From assembly GCA_006937955.1 (NCBI GenBank), contig SSNP01000025.1, positions 857,159-921,158 of the forward strand: a DNA stretch of 64,000 nt, given 5' to 3'. Of the stretch, positions 60,601 through 64,000 are shown piece after piece. Each line of letters starts with the position of its first letter. The first letter of the stretch is position 1. The notes below the pieces were generated by a model. The model had not been told where the DNA came from. It searched no databases and saw only the letters and a program-made list of their open reading frames with translations. This DNA is from Pachypanchax playfairii. Its lineage: Eukaryota > Chordata > Actinopteri > Cyprinodontiformes > Aplocheilidae. The translations under genes and the position numbers were made by a program.

Positions 60601-61624
60601 ACATGGGCCAAACATTTAGATAATTATGTAGAGAAAACACATTCCTTCCTTTCGAATTTTTAAGAAAATACATCAGCCAAACTATTGATACACAAAGCTG
60701 CTAAACTGTGAAAGTAAAAAAAAAGGGCAAACCAAGAACCACCCACACGGGTTTCTGATACTGCACGCCTCTCACATTCACCTTGGGGGGTCCCCTGTCC
60801 GCTCTCCCAGCTTTCAAAACGCAATTCAAGTCCTGCCTTTTCATCTAAATATAGAGCCTGAATTGTTGTTGAAAGAATTACCAGGTCCTTCAAAGTCATT
60901 AGACACTATTATCACAAGCCTTTCTGCCTGTGTGCTCAGAGTGCACAGCTTTGTGCCAGATAATTGATGAAGAAAGTCATTTACTCCCTTACTGTTGAGT
61001 AAATACAAATATTTACCTATAACAACTCTAAAAGCAAAGCTAACATATAACTACTGCACGATACAAGTGACCAGTGATAGTACCGTACTAACAAATCAGA
61101 TAAATAGATGCAGACTTCTGGAGCTTTGGCCACCGATTTGTTACTGTTTGAACCTGGAATAACAGTAACAACAGTAAGTTGCTTTAGGGAAAATATACAA
61201 GTTGACAAATACCAGCTGTATAATCCTTTTAACAATTTGACCTTTAAGATGCATCAAGTTTGCATCTACAACTGTTCTTGTTCTTCAAGAAACCTAATTT
61301 TTCTTTTCCCTTGACGAGACAGAGCCATAAAGTCGACAGCACTCTGAGTGTATGGGTTGATCATAAGCCTTCAGCATGAAATAATTTGCAGTTTTGGGAA
61401 AGGTCAACAGAATGCTAACAAGCTCAGTTTACAATAAGATTATCACTGCTCCAGTGATTCCATTATCGTTGTGTCCTCAGTGTGTCCTTCCTCACCTTGG
61501 CATGAATTTCAGCTGGGCATTAAAATTTGACTGAGCCTGGATGAAGCCGGTCTTTGGTAGAATCTCCATGTGTTTCCTCATTTCTGAACATATTTCGAAG
61601 GTCAGTTTCAAAGCTGAGTTAGCG
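39584..61624 (-). CDS. cfap74: Cilia- and flagella-associated protein 74, C-terminal half (18 exons, 5' part off window)
   Basis: Eighteen exons with compatible phases sum to 2419 nt: one base of a split codon, then 805 codons and TGA. Transcript order: 61496-61624, 53254-53341, 49580-49753, 49080-49213, 48711-48987, 46558-46692, 45559-45683, 45168-45302, 44120-44229, 43962-44017, 43447-43566, 43096-43251, 42794-42932, 41044-41198, 40680-40791, 40299-40432, 40052-40186, 39584-39688. The protein shows repeated HYDIN/ASH-type Ig-like modules (VDFGFCSIYQSVKSSIRLHN, HPNDGFGTLLPHE, SCRAVGVHPPVELS, FNQVVVGERVIKTFTVQN, MPIEGSIAPGATQDITITF). CFAP74/FAP74 belongs to the C1d projection of the axonemal central apparatus and is needed for ciliary and sperm motility. 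The human protein is roughly 1.6 thousand residues, so about half is here. Linkage and orientation relative to gnb1 support orthology. Confidence 0.93.
40052..40186 (-). CDS. cfap74: cfap74 exon
   Basis: 135 nt encoding SVEFYWDNVVPLQQQGFSVQ then PIKGNVEAGHRRIISIKW. Acceptor TCCCCAG, donor GTGAGC. Confidence 0.92.
40299..40432 (-). CDS. cfap74: cfap74 exon
   Basis: 134 nt encoding SGVAEKPSIPVLLTLQASHN then AGVITPAVRELHVGCIRSP. Acceptor GTTTCAG, donor GTAGGC. Confidence 0.9.
40680..40791 (-). CDS. cfap74: cfap74 exon
   Basis: 112 nt encoding SKVCVMDLKGAACSHNMYLH, then GGDLLTVPIESLLPSII. Acceptor TTCTAG. The donor GTCAGC is deduced from phase. Confidence 0.75.
41044..41198 (-). CDS. cfap74: cfap74 exon
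   Basis: 155 nt encoding TQNYSGLSVFSVMPIEGSIA, then PGATQDITITFHPDHPSVNY, a typical ASH/HYDIN strand pattern. Acceptor TTCAG, donor GTCAGC. Confidence 0.9.
41330..42190 (-). mobile_element. Internally deleted Tc1-like transposon in a cfap74 intron
   Basis: On the + strand, ordered antisense blocks of a Tc1-type transposase are seen: GGATGGTTCAAATACTTCTG, TCAGACACACTCAATGATGT, TGCATGATCAATAGCTTGTA, CTCAATGTTATTTGTTTCTT and TTTGCCATGATG. The last gives a minus-strand ATGGCAAAACAAAG, the usual transposase start region. The middle of the gene, with the DDE catalytic core, is largely missing. Inactive. Confidence 0.7.
42794..42932 (-). CDS. cfap74: cfap74 exon
   Basis: 139 nt encoding LRNNSVVAVGFRVLLDSLSL then EADRGALLMEGYRNSQVQP. 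Acceptor CCAACAG, donor GTAAGC. Confidence 0.9.
43096..43251 (-). CDS. cfap74: cfap74 exon
   Basis: 156 nt encoding YCEILEVQSLKMVLEVSLRG, then EGVLPAVTSSHPGGLLDFG. Acceptor CTCCTAAG, donor GTCAGT. Confidence 0.88.
43447..43566 (-). CDS. cfap74: cfap74 exon
   Basis: 120 nt encoding LKSSVLDTRGPFSLLNALRW, then IHPGEKHSLVLAFSPALEKK. The start at 43566 follows GAAAG and is chosen because it keeps phase 0 after the preceding exon. Donor GTGGGC. Confidence 0.85.
43962..44017 (-). CDS. cfap74: cfap74 exon (56 nt) ending at a U12-like donor
   Basis: Encodes ERVIKTFTVQNISKESLD and completes the VVVGERV motif of an Ig-like module. Acceptor CTGTAG. The donor reads GTATCCTTT, the U12-type consensus. Confidence 0.88.
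44120..44229 (-). CDS. cfap74: cfap74 exon
   Basis: 110 nt encoding AINRLYLKLQCLAVQPPLVV then NFVDFNQVVV. Acceptor TTTTAG, donor GTGAGA. Confidence 0.92.
45168..45302 (-). CDS. cfap74: cfap74 exon
   Basis: 135 nt encoding SEQYEEAKASLLVSFTQLYR then EYTIPCFVSDG. Acceptor TTTGAAG is favoured over TTCAG five bases on because only it keeps phase. Donor GTAATA. Confidence 0.88.
45559..45683 (-). CDS. cfap74: cfap74 exon (low-complexity linker)
   Basis: 125 nt encoding ENSLKPAKKEMVSVNPKHSK and a polar stretch ending TSADLVDIQP. Acceptor AACTAG, donor GTATGT. Phase fits both sides; the linker is not conserved enough to recognise alone. Confidence 0.8.
46558..46692 (-). CDS. cfap74: cfap74 exon
   Basis: 135 nt encoding KCAVHVMFQPRLSDHEIREE, then ALSRLHRVKLLHETELEK and NRLIQQK. 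Acceptor TTTGTAG, donor GTACGA. Confidence 0.9.
47678..48685 (-). mobile_element. Tc1-like transposon remnant, interrupted by another insertion
   Basis: Left end ACCAGCCACTTTATTAGGTA and right end CAGGTGTACCTGTGGAAGTG / GCTGGTGAGTGTA are inverted copies of the terminal repeat of a Tc1-like fish family. Inner blocks (AGCCTGAACCATTTATACAA, TCATCAGACCAGGCAACGTG, AGCCTCAGCTTCCTGTTCTT) are antisense transposase. Conserved element sequence stops near 48258 and resumes near 48507 (CATGATGTTTAAAGTCACTT), showing a later insertion between. Confidence 0.75.
48258..48506. mobile_element. Non-coding DNA element inserted into the Tc1 remnant
   Basis: About 250 bp splitting Tc1 sequence. It begins near GTATTCACACCTGATGGTCC and carries CGAACCAAAGCTTAGG and CTGTGGTGGCGCTGTGG, phrases seen in a dispersed fish repeat. 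Exact ends and target duplication are uncertain. Confidence 0.45.
48711..48987 (-). CDS. cfap74: cfap74 exon (277 nt, largest seen)
   Basis: Encodes EFSLSCRAVGVHPPVELSQS through SISPSAGRLLPGE. Acceptor TTGCCAG, donor GTGGAG. A Tc1-like element ends about 25 bases beyond the donor. Confidence 0.92.
49080..49213 (-). CDS. cfap74: cfap74 exon
   Basis: 134 nt encoding YIEIHPNDGFGTLLPHETLE, then IDLIFSPRKAKEYHFQLSC. Acceptor CGACAG, donor GTTAAC. Confidence 0.92.
49580..49753 (-). CDS. cfap74: cfap74 exon (complete copy of the duplicated exon)
   Basis: 174 nt, 58 codons, encoding TSTDLQFDLSEVDFGFC and RLHNTSLLPQDFGFLGVPK. Acceptor TTTTTAG, donor GTACAG. Its 5' 100 bases are repeated at 50279-50378. 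Confidence 0.93.
49654..50277. repeat. Left copy of a ~620-bp direct duplication
   Basis: Matches 50279-50894 nearly base for base, apart from an 8-base indel (CAGCCCAT present here near 49884), a few substitutions and one TG-repeat step. Contains the first 100 bases (transcript sense) of a cfap74 exon. Confidence 0.95.
50173..50197. repeat. (TG)n microsatellite
   Basis: Dinucleotide run inside the duplicated segment; the second copy near 50790-50812 is one repeat shorter. Confidence 0.9.
50279..50378 (-). pseudogene. cfap74: Partial duplicate of a cfap74 exon
   Basis: Identical to 49654-49753, including the acceptor side, but cut at the N at 50278, so the 3' part of the exon and its donor are missing. 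It is either a haplotype or contig-join artefact or a broken tandem duplication; it cannot splice as a normal exon. Confidence 0.9.
50279..50894. repeat. Right copy of the ~620-bp direct duplication
   Basis: Joined to the left copy by the single N at 50278. It continues into unique sequence after 50894, while the left copy is preceded by the remainder of the exon. Confidence 0.95.
50895..53253 (-). other. cfap74: cfap74 intron sequence
   Basis: Nothing beyond a TG-rich simple stretch near 52106-52136 and AT-rich DNA was recognised. The frame at 51608-51934 (+) has no domain support. Confidence 0.6.
53254..53341 (-). CDS. cfap74: cfap74 exon
   Basis: 88 nt encoding RRSLPKDAENCFDKDTGVLE then VPVTVHVAGQ. 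Acceptor TTATAG, donor GTTTGG (weak). Confidence 0.9.
54033..54056. repeat. (AC)n microsatellite
   Basis: About 11-12 AC units, preceded by a CCCCCC run. Confidence 0.95.
56832..57284 (+). mobile_element. 5'-truncated non-LTR retrotransposon fragment (RT C-terminal region)
   Basis: Encodes the C-terminal part of a reverse-transcriptase ORF (MLQIFYRSVVESAISFAAIC, KRINKLIRKAGSVLGVSL, MLDKLMKMMEDSSHPLHD), ends in a poly(A) run, then an N. It is nearly identical to 57647-58082, with a handful of base changes. Sense is opposite to cfap74. Confidence 0.8.
57286..58160 (+). mobile_element. Non-LTR retrotransposon fragment (CR1/L2/Rex-like RT domain and 3' end)
   Basis: One open frame (57296-58111) starts inside the RT domain: the YSDDSAVVA segment is the catalytic Y/F-x-DD box, followed by WCGNKHLVLN, VDFRRRK, YKYLGVQLD and the C-terminal region shared with the neighbour. 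The tail TTGAATTTCCCTTGTGGGAT then GAATAAAGTA and TTTCATTT repeats is a typical 3' end of such fish LINEs. 5' endonuclease and RT sequence is absent, so it is dead. Confidence 0.85.
58270..58347. repeat. (AGTAT)n pentanucleotide microsatellite
   Basis: About 15 tandem AGTAT units. It accounts for the YYTIL-repeat minus-strand frame. Confidence 0.97.
58712..58904. mobile_element. Second copy of the hAT-type MITE
   Basis: Shares CTAGGCCTCGAGGGCCACTA, CTGCTTCAACACACCTGATT, AGGTGTGTTGAAGCAGG and the GACACCCCTG right end with 10869-11081. The left terminus is decayed and no clear target duplication is kept. Confidence 0.75.
59270..59790. mobile_element. Probable decayed Tc1/mariner-related repeat
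   Basis: Blocks GAATGGGATGGCATCCCACA, CAGGCTGGTGACCAGCATGA, GGTGCCAGGCTGTTGTGGCA and GATTCTTCCACATGCTACTG match the order of a dispersed fish Tc1-like repeat as I remember it. No intact ORF or termini. Confidence 0.45.
60190..60440. repeat. Purine-rich (GA-biased) tract
   Basis: About 250 bp of strongly G+A-biased + strand sequence (GAGAGAAAGAG, GAGAAAGAGG, GAGAGGGAG). Accounts for the Lys/Arg/Glu-rich and Leu/Ser-rich frames here. Confidence 0.7.
61496..61624 (-). CDS. cfap74: cfap74 exon (most 5' seen in window)
   Basis: 129 nt between TTACAG and GTGAGG, encoding ANSALKLTFEICSEMRKHME and ILPKTGFIQAQSNFNAQLKF. It joins the next exon through a split Arg codon across an 8.2 kb intron. Confidence 0.9.
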
Positions 61625-64000
61625 CTGTAACACAAGAAGTACAGTTTTATTAGCACAATGCTGACTGACTGCTAACAGCTTTTGTGTAAAACGGAAAAAT
61701 CTCCGTAAGGTATGTTTAAAGCAGTAGAGAATCAACAGAATACACTCAAGAATAAATGATGCCATGTATGTATTTTTATTTGACTCAGTTACTGATGTTT
61801 ACAAATCAAGTTGATTGGGGATCAGAAAACTGTAAACACTAAAACATTGTATTCCTACATTTTATTCCAAGCTAACAATATTTTGTTATCAGTGACACCT
61901 ACTGAAATTACTTTTTAAGAAGTAGTAAGTCAAAATTCACAACGTCTGGCCTAATTTCCAGGAGCTGCATGTGACAGTTGTGCCAGTGGCTAATAACCCC
62001 AGTTAAAGCTGAAGCTTGTGATATAAATGGATCTTCATCCAGGGAAATCTCTAACACATCCAAGCAGAAGTTACACCTTCACAAATAGCAAACCAAGTGT
62101 TTACTGAAGGTGAGAAATGTATGAGAAAATTTCTGTATCTGCTTTCATCTGCAGTGACACACAGATGAGCCACCAGCGAGCAGCAATTGAACAAACAAAG
62201 AGAAGCCTCTGTTTTACATTCCCACCTACAATTGAAATGACCCACTTAAAACAGTGAGATCAACCAGATGGCTGCTTCCCTCAGGCAAGGACAAGCTGGG
62301 ACACTTGGGAGATGTTAAGTCACTGTCTTTACCCCGACTAAATGATAACCTTCAAATAACTCTCAGGAGGAATATTTAGAAATACATAATCATTTTGGGC
62401 AATCAGACATTTTAATTACCTGGGGCATTTACCTGATTTGGCCACATTACTGGCATCATCTGCTTTCCTTTTGGATAAAGGGATGCTAAAGGCATTGCAA
62501 TATTTTTTATTGATATAGATATATATAAGAAACCAAACACTGATGTTCTGAAACAGATAAAGTTACTGAAGAAAGTCATTATGTTACACTATTAGCCACA
62601 ATGCTGCACCTGTCTGAAGCTGTTTTTATAGTTAAATTTAGTTGAACTTGTTACAGTAACAATAAAGATATTCTGAATGAAAGCCTAGAGACTCATTGTT
62701 ATCTGAGAGACATTTTTGACAATTTTATCTGTAAATTTGCATCATTTGTGCTTAAGGAACTCCCTCTCTCTTCTCACAGAATGATAATGATCTAAGAAAA
62801 ATTCAAGGTCCAAGATAAAATTCTGTTTCAGTTTGATGTGAAAACAAAATCCCAAATATCCTTGGTATTATCAGTTGCCAGCCACACTAATGACTGCAGA
62901 AAAAGAAACCATTAGAATCATATATGCCACCAGTCAAAAGTTGGTGGTGTAGAAAAAAATTCAGTTCTAGTTTAAAAATTGGGAAAAACAAATGCACCAA
63001 ATGTTATCTTAGATAATAGTTGGGTTCTGGAAGAATGTTACAAAATTGGTCTGGAAAAAAAAAAACATCTGTTTTTTTCTCAGGGAATCACATCTGAAAG
63101 GAATTCCTTCTAAGATCCTTTGTGCAAAGGATAGAAGGATCCTTTTGTCTGAGCAACAATAATTGTGATATTTAACATCACTGAGTTTATTGGCAGATAG
63201 AAAGCTCATGCAGTCTACACTTGGAGCAGAGTTATTAAGTGTCCAGAGCCACAGCAGAGATTCTGCCTTTTCTTAAAGAGGCCCAGATGGCTTTGCTTAT
63301 TTACTCTACATGTACTCCAAATCCTCATGGGATGCTAAGCCCTAAATGGCAAACACTCAAGGCAGCTACAACTGTCACCGCAATGCAGAGCTGTCCATGT
63401 TATCTCATATAATAAAACACAGACTTTAAAATAATCAATTCAGAAAGCATTCGCCATTAGCCATTCTGTCTTCAAAATTAAAAAGACCAGACTAAACAAG
63501 GCTCAGGCTACATTAAGATTAGATAAAGCTGGAACCTTCAAAATACAGTAAACAGAAACAAAACAATGGCAGAAGGGTTTGAGAAAGTAAAAAAACAAAA
63601 AAAAGTTTGTTATGTTTTTGTAGCCTGAGCTTGGGCAAGGATGCTTAACTCTGAAACTGATGCCAGAGGAGGAGTGGCTTCAAAGACTTGCCTGTGTTTG
63701 AAAAATGAAAATGAAAACTCTGCCAACTGTGTTCCCAATATTCAAATCATTGTCTCATCAGCAAAAGTCAAAAACTGCATATCTTAAAGCATCTTAGAAA
63801 TGTTTTTAATTAGTAGGAGTGATATTTAAATCCCTGGCACACAGGCGAGATGGACACACTCAATCACGCTTTGTGTTGCTCTGTCACAAACTAAAGAGTG
63901 CTTGTGGGATATCGAGCTATTAAAAGAAAAAGTGACAAATTGTGTGATGAAAGCAGCAGCTCTCTCATTGTTTCTCCAAAAATCTGCCAAGCTATTTTGT
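61625..64000 (-). other. cfap74: Presumed further cfap74 intron; no exon identified
   Basis: The next 5' exon must end with two bases of a split codon; none was convincingly found before the window end. Otherwise AT-rich DNA without recognised genes. Confidence 0.5.

Larger units (their letters stand above)
53342..61495 (-). other. cfap74: 8.2 kb cfap74 intron
   Basis: Hosts a (CA)n run, two LINE fragments, a pentanucleotide satellite, a hAT MITE, a Tc1-like remnant and a purine-rich stretch at about 60190-60440. The flanking exons join in phase across it, so no coding exon need lie inside. Confidence 0.75.

Noticed and set aside
62399..62489. Possible further cfap74 exon (open, with TTTAG acceptor and GTAAAT or GTAATT donors)
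   Set aside because: The translation (IPLSKRKADDASNVAKS) does not resemble an Ig-like strand expected before ANSALKLTFEIC, and the evidence is only splice-like dinucleotides.

Overview
The window is a piece of a teleost (probably percomorph) nuclear genome. It shows short coding exons with GT/AG borders, long AT-rich introns, dispersed Tc1/mariner, hAT and non-LTR elements typical of fish, and a gene pair (gnb1, cfap74) whose linkage and relative orientation match the mammalian locus as I recall it. No bacterial or viral gene organisation is present. The species cannot be resolved.

Layout, all three protein-coding genes on the minus strand: (1) 1-1949, the first five coding exons of a type II membrane C-type lectin of the fish CD209/CLEC4-like group; its last CTLD exon(s) lie left of base 1. 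(2) About 2300-4680, an intergenic stretch with two nested dispersed repeats and a dead Tc1-like transposon. (3) About 5115-35800, complete gnb1 (G protein beta-1 subunit): nine coding exons totalling 1023 nt (340 residues plus stop), a non-coding first exon in a CpG-rich promoter, a 15.6 kb first intron and a ~2.4 kb 3' UTR with an 85-base poly(G) run (poly(C) in the transcript). Its last intron holds an 11-copy CpG-rich minisatellite and a hAT-type MITE with an intact 8-bp target-site duplication. (4) About 35950-39215, intergenic sequence with a 10-N gap. (5) About 39215 to beyond 64000, the 3' half of cfap74, a cilia central-apparatus protein with repeated HYDIN/ASH-type Ig-like domains. 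Eighteen exons encode 805 residues in one continuous frame; upstream exons are outside the window. Its introns carry at least three Tc1-like remnants, two LINE fragments, a second hAT MITE and several microsatellites.

cfap74 and gnb1 are transcribed head-to-tail, with cfap74 ending roughly 3.4 kb before the gnb1 promoter. The lectin is functionally unrelated to either. I found no operon-like or novel defence-like system. The most notable signals are a candidate U12-type intron in cfap74, a partly duplicated cfap74 exon joined through a single N (probably an assembly artefact), the poly(C) tract of the gnb1 3' UTR, the higher-order minisatellite, and a possible second gnb1 promoter near 21.1 kb. 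Single N characters at 6236, 50278 and 57285 sit exactly in low-complexity or duplicated sequence and look like assembly joins.
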